The notes beneath the pieces were generated by a model, which made no database searches, had not been told where the DNA came from, and worked only from the letters and a program-made list of their open reading frames with translations. Of a DNA stretch of 64,000 bases, positions 8,258 to 17,506 are shown piece after piece (positions within the stretch are counted from its first letter, which is position 1; each line of letters starts with the position of its first letter). This DNA is from Rhodobacter sp. Lineage in GTDB: Bacteria > Pseudomonadota > Alphaproteobacteria > Rhodobacterales > Rhodobacteraceae. The DNA lies in NCBI GenBank assembly GCA_016704435.1, contig JADJAB010000018.1:33941-97940 (forward strand), read 5' to 3'. The position numbers and the translations under genes are program-made.

Positions 8258-9204
8258 CACGCCGCCCCCTCGCCGATCACCGCCCACAGCGCCGCCATCC
8301 CCGGATCGGCCCGCAGGGCCGCGATCCGCGCCCGGTGCCAGGTCACCGCCCTTGCGTGCAACTCCGCCAGCGCCGCCTCCGCCATCATCAACGCCCGCCA
8401 GTCAGCCGCCGCGGCATCATAGCGCCGGATCGCGTGGCATTCGACCTCTGCCAGATCGAACCGCCGCCAATAGTCCAGCCCGATATCCTCGCCGACATGG
8501 TTCACCCGGCCGCGGTCGCGCTTGACCAGAAAGCTTTCGGCAGAGCGCAGCGCGTAATGGTTGACCTGCGCCACGTCATAGCGCGCCCGGACCATCATCG
8601 GCTGGCCGTCCCGCGCCGGGCGCCCGCCCGGCGCCTCTCGCAGATAGGGCGCGGCACCCTCGGGCGGCAACGGCGCATGCACCCCGATCCGCCCCACGCC
8701 GCCGGGGTCGTGCAGCAGCGACTTGGCGAAGACCGGCTTGCCGATCCCCCGCCGCGCCCCGCATTCGGCCAGCACGAATTGCGCGCCGACCGGCCGGTCC
8801 TCATAGCTTGCCCGCCCCGCCGGGCCGAACACCCGCCAGGGCACCGAGATCACCTCCACCCCCGGCGACCCCGCCGCCACCAGAGCGCGGGCCGAGCCAT
8901 CGCCGACATGCACCACCAGAAACTCGTCGGCATCGCAAACCCACAGCCATTCCGCCGCCGCCACCTCCGGCCGCTTGCGCGCCTGCCGGAACGCCGCGCG
9001 CTGGATCGACGTCCCCGCCTTCATCGTCGCATGATGCCGCGCCAGCCCCAGCGCCTGCAGCCGCAGCACCATGGCATCGGTGCCATCGGCGCAATCGTTG
9101 GTGCAGATCACCAGATCGTCGAACCCCAGCGCCTTGTGATGCGCCACCCATTCCAGCACGAACGCGCCTTCGTTCTTCATCGTGGTCAAGACCGCGAAGG
9201 TCAT
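8257..9204 (-). CDS. Glycosyltransferase family 2 protein
   Basis: A 315-residue paralogue of the genes on both sides. It begins MTFAVLTTMKNEGAFVLEWV and has ICTNDCADGTDAMVLRLQAL, WVCDADEFLVVHVGDGSA near residue 90 with the DxD-type site, SVPWRVFGPAGRASY, and YDVAQVNHYALRSAESFLVK with DRGRVNHVGED. It is likely cytoplasmic and makes a glycosidic bond in a surface glycan. The gene overlaps the next gene by one base. An R box is just upstream of its start (9210-9231). Confidence 0.88.
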   Translation of the reverse strand: MTFAVLTTMKNEGAFVLEWVAHHKALGFDDLVICTNDCADGTDAMVLRLQALGLARHHATMKAGTSIQRAAFRQARKRPEVAAAEWLWVCDADEFLVVHVGDGSARALVAAGSPGVEVISVPWRVFGPAGRASYEDRPVGAQFVLAECGARRGIGKPVFAKSLLHDPGGVGRIGVHAPLPPEGAAPYLREAPGGRPARDGQPMMVRARYDVAQVNHYALRSAESFLVKRDRGRVNHVGEDIGLDYWRRFDLAEVECHAIRRYDAAAADWRALMMAEAALAELHARAVTWHRARIAALRADPGMAALWAVIGEGAA

Positions 9205-9209
9205 GGCCG

Positions 9210-9231
9210 CTTCATCTCGGCAGAAATACTC
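9210..9231 (+). repeat. R box copy 3
   Basis: CTTCATCTCGGCAGAAATACTC, one base changed in the CATCTTGG core. It lies between two minus-strand glycosyltransferase genes, six bases upstream of the start at 9204. Confidence 0.6.
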
Positions 9232-9249
9232 AGTTCCGCGGTCGGCATC

Positions 9250-11496
9250 TCAATGCTCCGCATCCCCGTCGAACTCGACGGTAAAGAAGAAATCCGCCGG
9301 CACCTCGCGCTCGTGCAGATCAGGCGGAATGACCGAGGGCCCGGCATTGAACACGGCAGAGCCGAAATGCTGCTGCATCCGGCACAGGCGCTCCATCCGT
9401 GCCCCGGTCAACTCGTCATAGAAGCGCTGGTAGTTCTCGGTCCCGCGCAGCTCCGCAATCTTTTCCCGGTGACAGGCCACCGAATGGGCATGCGCGGCGG
9501 CAATCTCCGGGTCCGCCATCAGCCGGTCGAATTCGGCCCGCAGGGCAGGGATCATCCGCTGGATCGAGCGGTCCTCGGCGAAATTGTGGTTCATCCGGAA
9601 CCAGTAGTTCAGCCCCTGGTCACGATCGACATGGTTCACCCGGCCGCGGTCGCGCTTGACCAGAAAGGACTCGGCGCTGCGCACCGCGTAGTGGTTCAAC
9701 TGCACCCAGTCATAGCCATATGTCTCGAATGTCGAACGCCAGCCATTGCGGAACATCTCTTTCGGCATCGGCTTGCCGGACCCGTTCAGCCAGCGCACCT
9801 GATCCCACAGGTCCGGCTTCAACCCCTTCGGCCGATGCACGCCCAGCTTCTTGTAGATCTCGATATTGCGGAACAGCGTCTTGAAGCCCCAGGCCTGATG
9901 CGGCTTCCTGACCACTTCCGGCGCGCAGGAGGTGAACTGGTCCAGCAGGAATTCATCAGCATAGTCATGCACTTCGTTGTTGCCGAACAGCCGCCAGGTC
10001 AGCGCGATCATGTTGGCGCCGGGCATCATTGCCTCCATCGCCGCATAGAGCGCTGTCAGCGTGCCGTCGCCGATCTTGATGTCGATGAACTCATCCACAT
10101 CCATGCAGATGCCCCAGGCGCAGTCGCGCATGATCGGCTCGTCCTCCGCCGCTTGCAGGGCGGCATGCTGCGGCTTCAGGTCCATTTCGCGGAACGGGTT
10201 TTCGCGCCACTGGCACAGGCCCTTGCGCTCCAGCATCTGCAACATGGTGTCGGTGCCGTCCGTGCAGTCGTTGGTGTAGATCAGGAAATCCTCCACCCCG
10301 ATGGCGCGGTGATAGGCGATCCATTCCAGGATGAACGGGCCTTCGTTCTTCATCGTGGTGACGATTGCCGTCCGCCCTGCCTGGTGTGCGTGCGCGCTGG
10401 CGGGCCTGGCCTTCGAGGCCGGCGGCCGCACCGGCTTTGCGCCCAGCACCTCGGCCAGCGCCACCAGCCCCTCATCCTCGATCAGCGCGGTCTTGGGCGC
10501 CAGGGTAGAGGCGGTATCGCCCTGCACCCGCAGCGCCATGGCACGGTAGAAGGGCAGGGCAAGCTTTGGATTCGTATAGGAAATCCGTGTCTGCCTCCAG
10601 GTCTTCTCCAGCCCCAGAACCGCCGGGGCACAGGCCCAGCGGGCCGAGCCGCGGCTGGCATCGAACGGCCGGCAGACATGATCGCCGAAGGACACCTCGC
10701 GCCCCGGCCGCACCCGCCACGGATAGACGCGCCGGCCCGCCAGCATCACGATGCCGCTTTCCTGCGCCAGATCAAACACATCGGCGTCGTTCTTGACACG
10801 AACCGGCAGGATGTCGCAGGCCTCCAGCGACAGCACCGCGCGGGCCTGCGACAGATGCCGCCACTTCATCCATTCGTAAAGGATCGCCTCGCCCAGTGGC
10901 GCCAGCCATTCATCCGGTCCGGGCACCTCCATCCGGTCCTTGCCCGGCGCGTCCGGTGCCAGATAGGGATGCGTCTCCGGCCCCTGATCCGGCCTGCCCG
11001 AGGGCAGTGCCAGCGCCACCACCCGGCACCGAACCCGGCCTTCCAGTGCGGCGAGCAGATCGGCCTCGAATCCCGGCCCCGCGGCCGGCGCGCGGTTCAC
11101 CACCAGCGCTGCCCCGGCCCCATGGTGCTGCGCGTGGTAAAGGATGCCTTCCGCCACCTGCGCCGCCGTTTCGGCCACCCGCATCAGCATCAGCACGTTG
11201 CGGCCGGCAAACTCCGCCGCCTGCGCCCCGGCCACCGGCACCACCAGCGCGCCACCATCCGCCAGCGGCAGTCGGAAATCGCCCGCACGCCCCGGCAGCA
11301 CCACCATCAGGCCACCGGAAACCTCGCGCAGTTCCGCCACGCCCTGCGTCGCCACCGCCGCCGCATCGCAACTGCCGCCGAAGAACAGCCGCACCCGGCC
11401 GTCATCGCAGAGCAGCCCGTCGAGAAACCGGGGCAGCCCCGCCACCCCCGTCAGCCTCGACGGCACGCCGCCCTGATGTTCACCGCTGAAGCCCAT
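9250..11496 (-). CDS. Two-part protein with N-terminal unknown domain and C-terminal family-2 glycosyltransferase
   Basis: 748 residues. From about residue 375 the protein is a third paralogue of the adjacent transferases: AIVTTMKNEGPFILEWIAYH, IYTNDCTDGTDTMLQMLE, CMDVDEFIDIKIGDGT near 465 and LTWRLFGNNEVHDYADEF, then LNHYAVRSAESFLVKRDRGR. The first 370 residues are not a domain I recognise. They include LEACDILPVRVKNDADVFDLAQESG and NPKLALPFYRAMALRVQGD. The start MGFSGEHQ at 11496 has GGAAG upstream; an open stretch of 66 codons before it has non-coding character. It is the first gene of the three-transferase run. Confidence 0.85.
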   Translation of the reverse strand: MGFSGEHQGGVPSRLTGVAGLPRFLDGLLCDDGRVRLFFGGSCDAAAVATQGVAELREVSGGLMVVLPGRAGDFRLPLADGGALVVPVAGAQAAEFAGRNVLMLMRVAETAAQVAEGILYHAQHHGAGAALVVNRAPAAGPGFEADLLAALEGRVRCRVVALALPSGRPDQGPETHPYLAPDAPGKDRMEVPGPDEWLAPLGEAILYEWMKWRHLSQARAVLSLEACDILPVRVKNDADVFDLAQESGIVMLAGRRVYPWRVRPGREVSFGDHVCRPFDASRGSARWACAPAVLGLEKTWRQTRISYTNPKLALPFYRAMALRVQGDTASTLAPKTALIEDEGLVALAEVLGAKPVRPPASKARPASAHAHQAGRTAIVTTMKNEGPFILEWIAYHRAIGVEDFLIYTNDCTDGTDTMLQMLERKGLCQWRENPFREMDLKPQHAALQAAEDEPIMRDCAWGICMDVDEFIDIKIGDGTLTALYAAMEAMMPGANMIALTWRLFGNNEVHDYADEFLLDQFTSCAPEVVRKPHQAWGFKTLFRNIEIYKKLGVHRPKGLKPDLWDQVRWLNGSGKPMPKEMFRNGWRSTFETYGYDWVQLNHYAVRSAESFLVKRDRGRVNHVDRDQGLNYWFRMNHNFAEDRSIQRMIPALRAEFDRLMADPEIAAAHAHSVACHREKIAELRGTENYQRFYDELTGARMERLCRMQQHFGSAVFNAGPSVIPPDLHEREVPADFFFTVEFDGDAEH

Positions 11497-11692
11497 GACG
11501 ATCTTCCGCCGTCCCCTTTGACCCTTGCTAGCACGAAGCCCGCGCCCTGCCCACCGCCGCCCCGCCGGGCCGCCGCAAAGTGTTGCCCGTCCGACTCGCC
11601 CCGGACCCGACGCAAGAAACCCCCCTTCGCGGCAGCATCCTGACCGGCTAATGTTGCCGGAACGGAAACGAACCCCGCAGGTGGACGCAGAC

Positions 11693-12565
11693 ATGACCCC
11701 GGAATATCAGGTTGCCGCCCTTTGGATCGGTGGCCGGCTCAGCTATCTGGAACAGCTTTGCCTGATCTCCTTCGTCCACGCCGGCCAGCACATCCGGCTT
11801 TACACCTATGAGGACATCCCCAACGTCCCCCCCGGTGTCGAGGTCGCCGACGCATCCGAGATCATGCCCCGGCGCACGCCGGTGGTCCACAAGGTCTCGG
11901 GCAGCCCTGCGCCGCAGGCCGACGCCTTCCGCTACCGGATGCTGGCGCAACTGGACCGCACGATCTGGGCCGATACCGACGCCTATTGCGTGAAACCCTT
12001 CACCACGGCGAACGGCCATTTCCACGGCTGGGAAACGGAAAAGACCATCAACAACGGCGTGCTCGGGCTGCCGCAGGACAGCGAGACGCTGCGCCTGCTG
12101 ATCGAACTGACCTCGGACCCGTATCGCATCCCGCCCTACCTGACCCGCGTGCAGACGAGTGAGTTGGAAGCAGCCGCAGCGCGCGGCGAGCCGATGCACG
12201 CCGGCGAGATGCCCTGGGGGGTTTGGGGGCCGAAGGCGTTGACCCATTTTCTGCATGTCACCGGCGATGAACGCCATTCGCTGCCGCCGGTCGCACTCTA
12301 TCCGTTGCATTTCCGCGACCGGCGGCTGCTGCTGCGCCCGAACTGGGACGGCTCCGAATGCATTACGGACGAAACCTTCTCGATCCACTTCTATGGCCGC
12401 CGGATGCGTCGCCGGCTGGTGACCCATGAAAACGGCATCCCGCGCCCGCGCAGCCTGTTCGGCCAATTGCTGAAGCGCCACGGCATCGACCCGCGTCTGG
12501 CGCCGATTCCGCTGAAACCCGGCGATCCGGGCTTTGGCAGCGATGATGACGACGACGAGGATTGA
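11693..12565 (+). CDS. Glycosyltransferase with DxD motif (capsular/sugar-binding-region type)
   Basis: 290 residues, divergent from the transferase cluster. The N-terminus reads VAALWIGGRLSYLEQLCLIS, followed by GQHIRLYTYEDI and a DRTIWADTDAYCVKPF segment near residue 93 with the DTD metal site. NNGVLGLPQDSETLRLL is typical of GT32-like or capsular polysaccharide transferases. The tail is very acidic (GSDDDDDED). No membrane segment is seen, so it probably acts in the cytoplasm. The ATG at 11693 is chosen because the conserved domain starts there. The sugar is unknown. Confidence 0.8.
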   Translation: MTPEYQVAALWIGGRLSYLEQLCLISFVHAGQHIRLYTYEDIPNVPPGVEVADASEIMPRRTPVVHKVSGSPAPQADAFRYRMLAQLDRTIWADTDAYCVKPFTTANGHFHGWETEKTINNGVLGLPQDSETLRLLIELTSDPYRIPPYLTRVQTSELEAAAARGEPMHAGEMPWGVWGPKALTHFLHVTGDERHSLPPVALYPLHFRDRRLLLRPNWDGSECITDETFSIHFYGRRMRRRLVTHENGIPRPRSLFGQLLKRHGIDPRLAPIPLKPGDPGFGSDDDDDED

Positions 12566-12794
12566 TCCGATTCGGCGGCAGTCAGGGTCGCGCCGGCGGT
12601 TTTCCTGCCCGACGGTTGCCATACGCATGCCAGACGTTTGCCAGCCTATCGTTTTCGCTGCGGCAGGCAGACGGATCGCGGCTGATCCATGACCGGGTGG
12701 AATGGTTGACAGCGCGCGCGCAGCTGTCCGGACGGTGCAGATGCGCGGGGCTGGCGAACCCCGCGCGCGCCAAGTCTTCTGGAAAAGATCTGCA

Positions 12795-12812
12795 AATTCC
12801 TTCGAAGGAATT
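12795..12812. repeat. AATTCCTTCGAAGGAATT palindrome
   Basis: An 18-bp perfect palindrome just downstream of the gcdH stop, in a 264-bp gap that otherwise shows nothing. Related palindromes occur at 26254-26293. It may be a 3'-end processing or terminator element or a protein-binding site. Confidence 0.55.
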
Positions 12813-12829
12813 CGACCCCGGCGCAGCCC

Positions 12830-14050
12830 TCAGAAGAACGCCTGCAACCCGGTGATCGCCCGGCCCAGGATCAGCGCATGCACGTCATGCGTGCCCTCAT
12901 AGGTGTTCACAGTCTCCAGGTTCACCATGTGGCGCATGATCTGGAAGTCTTCCTGGATGCCGTTGCCGCCATGCATGTCGCGCGCCCAGCGGGCCGCCTC
13001 CAGCGCCTTGCCGCAGTTGTTGCGCTTGATGATCGAGATCATCTCGGGCGCCGCATTCGCCTCGTCCATCAGCCTTCCCACCCGCAGGCAGGCCTGCAGT
13101 CCCAGGCTGATTTCGGTCATCATATTGGCCAGCTTCAGCTGGAAAAGCTGTGTCTGTGCAATGGGTTTGCCGAACTGCTTGCGGTCCAGCCCATAGCCTC
13201 GCGCCGCCTGCATGCAGAACTCCGCCGACCCCATAACCCCCCAGGCAATGCCATAGCGCGCCCGGTTCAAACAGCCGAACGGACCCTTCAGCCCCTCGAC
13301 ATGCGGCAGCAGCGCGTCCTCGCCGACTTCCACATTGTCCATCACGATCTCGCCGGTGATCGAGGCCCTGAGCGACAGTTTGCCCCCCACTTTCGGCGCC
13401 GACAGTCCCTTTGTGCCCTTGTCCAGCACGAAGCCCTTGATCTTGCCGCCATGCGCCTCCGACTTGGCCCAGACCACGAAGACATCCGCGATCGGTGCGT
13501 TCGAGATCCACATCTTGGCGCCGTTCAGCACATATCCAGAAGCGGTCTTCTTCGCCGTGGTCTTCATGCCCGCCGGGTCCGACCCCGCGTCCGGCTCGGT
13601 CAGGCCGAAACAACCGATCCACTGACCGGACGCCAGCTTCGGCAGGTATTTTTTGCGTTGTTCTTCCGTGCCATAGGCATAGATCGGATACATCACCAGG
13701 CTGGACTGCACGCTCATCATGCTGCGATAGCCCGAGTCGACCCGCTCCACCTCGCGCGCCACCAGGCCGTAGGCGACATAGGACGCGCCAAGCCCGCCGT
13801 ATTCCTCGGGCACGGTCACGCCCAGAAGCCCCATCTCGCCCATCTCGGCAAAGATGCCGGGGTCGGTCTTTTCCTCGCGGTAGGCGGCAATCACGCGCGG
13901 CTGCAGCTTTTCCTGCGCATAGGCCCGCGCGCCGTCGCGCAGCATCCGCTCTTCCTCGGTCAGCTGGTCGTTCAGCCGGAACGGGTCTTCCCAGTCAAAA
14001 CGGCCCAGATCGGGGGCATCCTTGGCTTTCAGCTTGGGCCTGTCAGTCAT
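12830..14050 (-). CDS. gcdH: Glutaryl-CoA dehydrogenase
   Basis: A 406-residue FAD enzyme of the acyl-CoA dehydrogenase family, which oxidises and decarboxylates glutaryl-CoA to crotonyl-CoA in lysine, tryptophan and glutarate breakdown. Evidence: FGLTEPDAGSDPAGM (FAD and substrate contacts), KMWISNAPIADVFVVWAK, RYGIAWGVMGSAEFCMQAA, DMHGGNGIQEDFQIMRHM and the C-terminal TYEGTHDVHALILGRAITG, where Glu is the catalytic base. The pattern fits GcdH better than other dehydrogenases of the family. The ATG at 14050 has AAAGGA upstream. A LysR-type gene is divergent at 14161, the usual arrangement for its regulator. Confidence 0.93.
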   Translation of the reverse strand: MTDRPKLKAKDAPDLGRFDWEDPFRLNDQLTEEERMLRDGARAYAQEKLQPRVIAAYREEKTDPGIFAEMGEMGLLGVTVPEEYGGLGASYVAYGLVAREVERVDSGYRSMMSVQSSLVMYPIYAYGTEEQRKKYLPKLASGQWIGCFGLTEPDAGSDPAGMKTTAKKTASGYVLNGAKMWISNAPIADVFVVWAKSEAHGGKIKGFVLDKGTKGLSAPKVGGKLSLRASITGEIVMDNVEVGEDALLPHVEGLKGPFGCLNRARYGIAWGVMGSAEFCMQAARGYGLDRKQFGKPIAQTQLFQLKLANMMTEISLGLQACLRVGRLMDEANAAPEMISIIKRNNCGKALEAARWARDMHGGNGIQEDFQIMRHMVNLETVNTYEGTHDVHALILGRAITGLQAFF

Positions 14051-14142
14051 GGCGGAATTCCTTTGCGTTCGCGGTGGCAACCAATTCTTCAGCATCCTTG
14101 CATGAAATCGCCAAATCCCCTATCGAAACGGCGTAAGGAAAA

Positions 14143-14159
14143 TATGAGGAAACCTCATA
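14143..14159. promoter_or_regulatory. Putative LysR operator between gcdH and its regulator
   Basis: TATGAGG-AAA-CCTCATA is a 17-bp dyad ending one base before the regulator's ATG. It fits the T-N11-A layout of LysR sites and could serve both divergent genes. The 110-bp gap also holds an AT-rich stretch. Confidence 0.5.
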
Positions 14160-14160
14160 A

Positions 14161-15072
14161 ATGCTTCCCCGCCGCTACCTGCCCTCGATCCCCTCTCTGC
14201 TGGCCCTCGAGGCGCTGGACCGCCTCGGCACCGCCTCTTCCGCCGCAGCAGAGCTGTCGCTGACACAAGGCGCGATATCCAAGCAATTACAAGTGCTTGA
14301 AGGCCAGCTTGGGGTTTCCTTGCTGATCCGCGAAGGCAAGCGGCTGATCCTGACCCCCGCCGCCCGGGATTTCGTCTTGCAGGCCCGCAACGCCTTAAAA
14401 ACGCTTACAGACGCCTCACTCACCTTGCGCGCCAATCCCAGGGGCGGGGCGCTGAACCTGGCTATATTGCCCGCCTTCGGGATGCATTGGCTGGCGCCCC
14501 GTCTCGCCGCCTTTTCGCGCGCCCATCCGGAGGTGACGATCAACCTGTCCACCCGGCTGCGCCCGTTCGATTTCGCCGCCACCGCCTTTGACGCCGCCAT
14601 CCACTATGGCCGCCAGGATTGGCCCGGCGTTTCATATCTGAAACTCATGGATGAAGAGATCATGGCCGTTGCCGCGCCCCGGCTTCTGCCCAAACCCCTG
14701 CCCAGCGCCGCCGCAGTCCTCGACCACCCGCTGATGCAGCTGGAAAGCCGCACCGGCGACTGGTCGCGCTGGCTGGCCCGTCACGGCCATCTCGGCCTGC
14801 GCCCCCCGGCCATGCTCTTCGACCAGTTCGCCACCATGGCCCAGGCGGCGGTGCACGGGCTTGGCCTTGCGCTGCTGCCAGGGTTCCTGATCGGCGACGA
14901 TCTGGCTTCCGGCCGGCTGATCCCGGCCTTCGGCCCGCCCGTCCGTGCGCTGGGCAGCTATTACCTGGTCTGGCCGCAGCACCGCCCGGAACGCGCGCCG
15001 CTGGCCTCGTTCCGCGCCTGGCTGACGGATCAGGCAGTGGACCTTGGTCGCAAGAACGGATCGCCCGCTTGA
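14161..15072 (+). CDS. LysR-family transcriptional regulator, probably of gcdH
   Basis: 303 residues. The winged helix-turn-helix covers residues 10-70 (LEALDRLGTASSAAAELSLT, QGAISKQLQVLEGQLG, RLILTPAARDFV), and the effector domain follows (LNLAILPAFGMHWLAPRLA; GRQDWPGVSYLKLMDEEIM). The second domain resembles GcvA-type regulators. It is divergent from gcdH with a 17-bp dyad at its start, so it likely senses glutarate or a CoA ester and controls gcdH. That role is inferred from position. The gene has little leader: the dyad ends one base before the ATG. Confidence 0.9.
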   Translation: MLPRRYLPSIPSLLALEALDRLGTASSAAAELSLTQGAISKQLQVLEGQLGVSLLIREGKRLILTPAARDFVLQARNALKTLTDASLTLRANPRGGALNLAILPAFGMHWLAPRLAAFSRAHPEVTINLSTRLRPFDFAATAFDAAIHYGRQDWPGVSYLKLMDEEIMAVAAPRLLPKPLPSAAAVLDHPLMQLESRTGDWSRWLARHGHLGLRPPAMLFDQFATMAQAAVHGLGLALLPGFLIGDDLASGRLIPAFGPPVRALGSYYLVWPQHRPERAPLASFRAWLTDQAVDLGRKNGSPA

Positions 15073-15120
15073 CCCGCACGCCCTCGCGCCGCAGCATCGG
15101 CGGACCATGAAGGACACGCC

Positions 15121-16032
15121 ATGACCGCACTGCCCGACACGATCGACGCTGTCGAAACCCTGCTTGCCGGGCAGGATTACCTCGCTTCCCGCGCCCTTGC
15201 CACGGTGGTCTTCCTGTCGCTCAAACTCGGCCGGCCGCTGTTTCTGGAAGGCGAGGCCGGCGTCGGGAAGACCGAAATCGCCAAGGCCATCGCCGCGGCA
15301 TTGGGTCGCCGCCTGATCCGCCTGCAATGCTACGAAGGCCTCGACGCCGCCTCGGCCGTGGCCGAATGGAACTTTGCTGCGCAGATGATCGCCATCCGCA
15401 CCGCCGAAGCGCAAGGCGGCGCCGACCGCGACGCTCTGAAATCCGAGCTTTTCACCGAAGACTACCTGATCGCGCGCCCGCTTCTGGAAGCCATGCGTCC
15501 GCAACCGGGCGGCGCCCCGGTTCTTCTGATCGACGAACTTGACCGCACCGATGAGCCGTTCGAAGCCTTCCTGCTCGAAGCCCTCTCCGACTTCCAGGTC
15601 ACCATCCCCGAGCTTGGCACGATCCGCGCCCCCGAACCCCCGATCGTCATCCTGACTTCGAACCGCACCCGCGAGGTGCATGACGCGCTGAAACGCCGCT
15701 GCCTCTACCATTGGGTCGACTACCCCGCCTTTGCCCGCGAACTGGCCATCCTGAAGGCCCGCGCGCCCGAAGCGCAAGACCAGCTCTCACGCGAAGTCGT
15801 CGCCTTCGTCCAGCGCCTGCGGCACGAAGACCTGTTCAAGAAACCCGGTGTCGCGGAAACCATCGACTGGGCCAAATGCCTGCTTGCCCTCGACGTGATC
15901 GCGCTTTCCCCCGAAGTCATCTCCGACACCCTTGGCGCGATCCTGAAATACCAGGACGACATCCAGAGGATCGAAGGCGCGGAAGCCGGGCGCCTCTTGG
16001 AAGAGGTCAGGCGCGACCTCACCCCGGCATGA
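15121..16032 (+). CDS. MoxR-family AAA+ ATPase (CoxD-like)
   Basis: 303 residues. Walker A GEAGVGKTE is at about 44-52, Walker B LLIDELDRTDEPFEAFLLEA at about 135-154, and sensor ILTSNRTREVHDALKRRC follows. MoxR ATPases work with VWA proteins as metal-centre chaperones, and the next gene encodes such a VWA partner. The CoxD/CoxE pair helps mature the Cu-Mo site of aerobic CO dehydrogenase, but no coxMSL structural genes are in this window, so the client here is unknown. An R box with a strong hairpin separates it from the VWA gene. Confidence 0.92.
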   Translation: MTALPDTIDAVETLLAGQDYLASRALATVVFLSLKLGRPLFLEGEAGVGKTEIAKAIAAALGRRLIRLQCYEGLDAASAVAEWNFAAQMIAIRTAEAQGGADRDALKSELFTEDYLIARPLLEAMRPQPGGAPVLLIDELDRTDEPFEAFLLEALSDFQVTIPELGTIRAPEPPIVILTSNRTREVHDALKRRCLYHWVDYPAFARELAILKARAPEAQDQLSREVVAFVQRLRHEDLFKKPGVAETIDWAKCLLALDVIALSPEVISDTLGAILKYQDDIQRIEGAEAGRLLEEVRRDLTPA

Positions 16033-16034
16033 TG

Positions 16035-16089
16035 CTTCATCTTGGCGGAAATACTCCACAGGGGGTCCGGGGGGTGTGAAACCCCCCGG
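16035..16089 (+). repeat. R box copy 4 with GC hairpin
   Basis: R box at 16035-16057, then CCGGGGGGT-GTGAA-ACCCCCCGG at 16067-16089, a nine-pair stem with a five-base loop. The unit starts three bases after the MoxR gene's stop and ends nine bases before the VWA gene's ATG. It could terminate, attenuate or protect the transcript. Confidence 0.7.
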
Positions 16090-16097
16090 TTGCAACA

Positions 16098-17348
16098 ATG
16101 GCCGAATACGCCGATCTCAGCCTTCCCGAAGACGGCAAACTGGCCGAGAACATCGCCCATTTCGCCCGTGCCCTGCGCAAGGCGGGCCTGCCGGTCGGCC
16201 CCGGCCGCACTCTGGACGCCGTCCGCGCCGTCGCCGCCGCCGGCTTCGACCGGCGCGAGGATTTCTTCCACACCTTGCAGGCCGTCTTCGTCTCGCGCCC
16301 CGAAGAACGCCTGGTCTTCGCCCAGATCTTTCGTCTCTTCTGGCGCGACCCGCGCTATCTTGACCATATGATGAGCCTGCTGTTGCCGCAGATCAGCGGC
16401 GTACAGGAGGACCGCGCCGCGCAGGCGGCCGAAAAACGCGCCGCCGAGGCGCTGCTGGACGGCCAGTTGCCACCGCCGCCCGAGGACACCGAAGAGGCCG
16501 CGAAGATCGAGGTCGACGCCACTTCCACCATGTCCACCGAGGAACGGCTGAAAACGCTGGACTTCGAGCAGATGTCCACCCGGGAAATCGACGAGGCCAA
16601 GCGGATGCTCGCCCGGCTTGCCCTTCCGGTGAAACCGCTGGTTACCCGCCGCACCCGCGCCGCCAGCCTTGGCACCGGCATCGACAGTCGCCGCACTCTG
16701 CGCGAGGCTTTGCGCCGCGGCGGCGAGATCGCCCGGCTTGCGCGGAAAAAGCCCGTCACCCGCTGGCCCAACCTGATCGTCCTGTGCGACATTTCCGGCT
16801 CGATGTCGGATTACTCCCGCATGGTGCTGCACTTCGTCCATGCCGTCGCCAACCGCAAGGGTCAGGGCTGGGCGCGCGTCCACGCCTTCACCTTCGGCAC
16901 GCGGCTGACCAACATCACACGCCATCTGCGCGCCCGCGATGTCGATGCGGCGCTGAAGGCTGCTGGCGCCGAGGCGCAGGACTGGTCCGGCGGCACACGG
17001 ATCGGCGCCAGCCTTCATGCCTTCAATCGCGACTGGTCGCGCCGGGTGCTGGGGCAGGGGGCGGTGGTGCTGCTGATCACCGATGGCCTCGACCGTGACG
17101 ATACCGGGCAGTTGTCGCGGGAAATCGACCGGCTGCACCTGTCGTGCCGCCGGTTGATCTGGCTGAACCCGCTCTTGCGCTGGACCGGCTTCGCGCCAAA
17201 AGCCGCCGGCATCCGCGCCATGCTGCCGCATGTCGACAGCTTTCGCGCCGGCCATTCCATCGCCTCGCTGGAGGCGCTGGGCCGGGCGATCTCGGACCCC
17301 GGCGATGGCGGCGAGAAGGCCCGACTGATGGCGCTGATCGCGGATTGA
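16098..17348 (+). CDS. VWA domain protein (CoxE-like)
   Basis: 416 residues. The first 220 form an alpha-helical region (ADLSLPEDGKLAENIAHFARAL, then an acidic Glu/Asp stretch near 130-160). The VWA domain starts near 227 with LIVLCDISGSMSDYSRM (MIDAS metal site), followed by FTFGTRLTNIT, GGTRIGASLHAFN and VVLLITDGLDRDD. It is the expected partner of the MoxR ATPase upstream. The family is annotated CoxE and is thought to act in cofactor assembly for molybdenum hydroxylases. XdhC, another maturation factor, is encoded two genes downstream. Confidence 0.92.
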   Translation: MAEYADLSLPEDGKLAENIAHFARALRKAGLPVGPGRTLDAVRAVAAAGFDRREDFFHTLQAVFVSRPEERLVFAQIFRLFWRDPRYLDHMMSLLLPQISGVQEDRAAQAAEKRAAEALLDGQLPPPPEDTEEAAKIEVDATSTMSTEERLKTLDFEQMSTREIDEAKRMLARLALPVKPLVTRRTRAASLGTGIDSRRTLREALRRGGEIARLARKKPVTRWPNLIVLCDISGSMSDYSRMVLHFVHAVANRKGQGWARVHAFTFGTRLTNITRHLRARDVDAALKAAGAEAQDWSGGTRIGASLHAFNRDWSRRVLGQGAVVLLITDGLDRDDTGQLSREIDRLHLSCRRLIWLNPLLRWTGFAPKAAGIRAMLPHVDSFRAGHSIASLEALGRAISDPGDGGEKARLMALIAD

Positions 17349-17506
17349 GCGTCCGGTGACGCCCCGCGTCGGCGGAACCCCACCCGGTTTTCGGCGTTGA
17401 TATGGCATAACGACCGCCCGATCCCCTAGTGTCGTGGCAATCGTGACGGCGGCAGGGGCGGGAATCGGCCCGCCCCGGGACCGTCGCGCAAAGAAAAGGA
17501 CCTGGA

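Noticed and set aside
8335..11643. 1102-codon plus-strand open frame opposite the glycosyltransferase genes
   Set aside because: It is antisense to three well-supported genes, and its Arg/Pro/His-rich composition is typical of shadow frames in GC-rich DNA.
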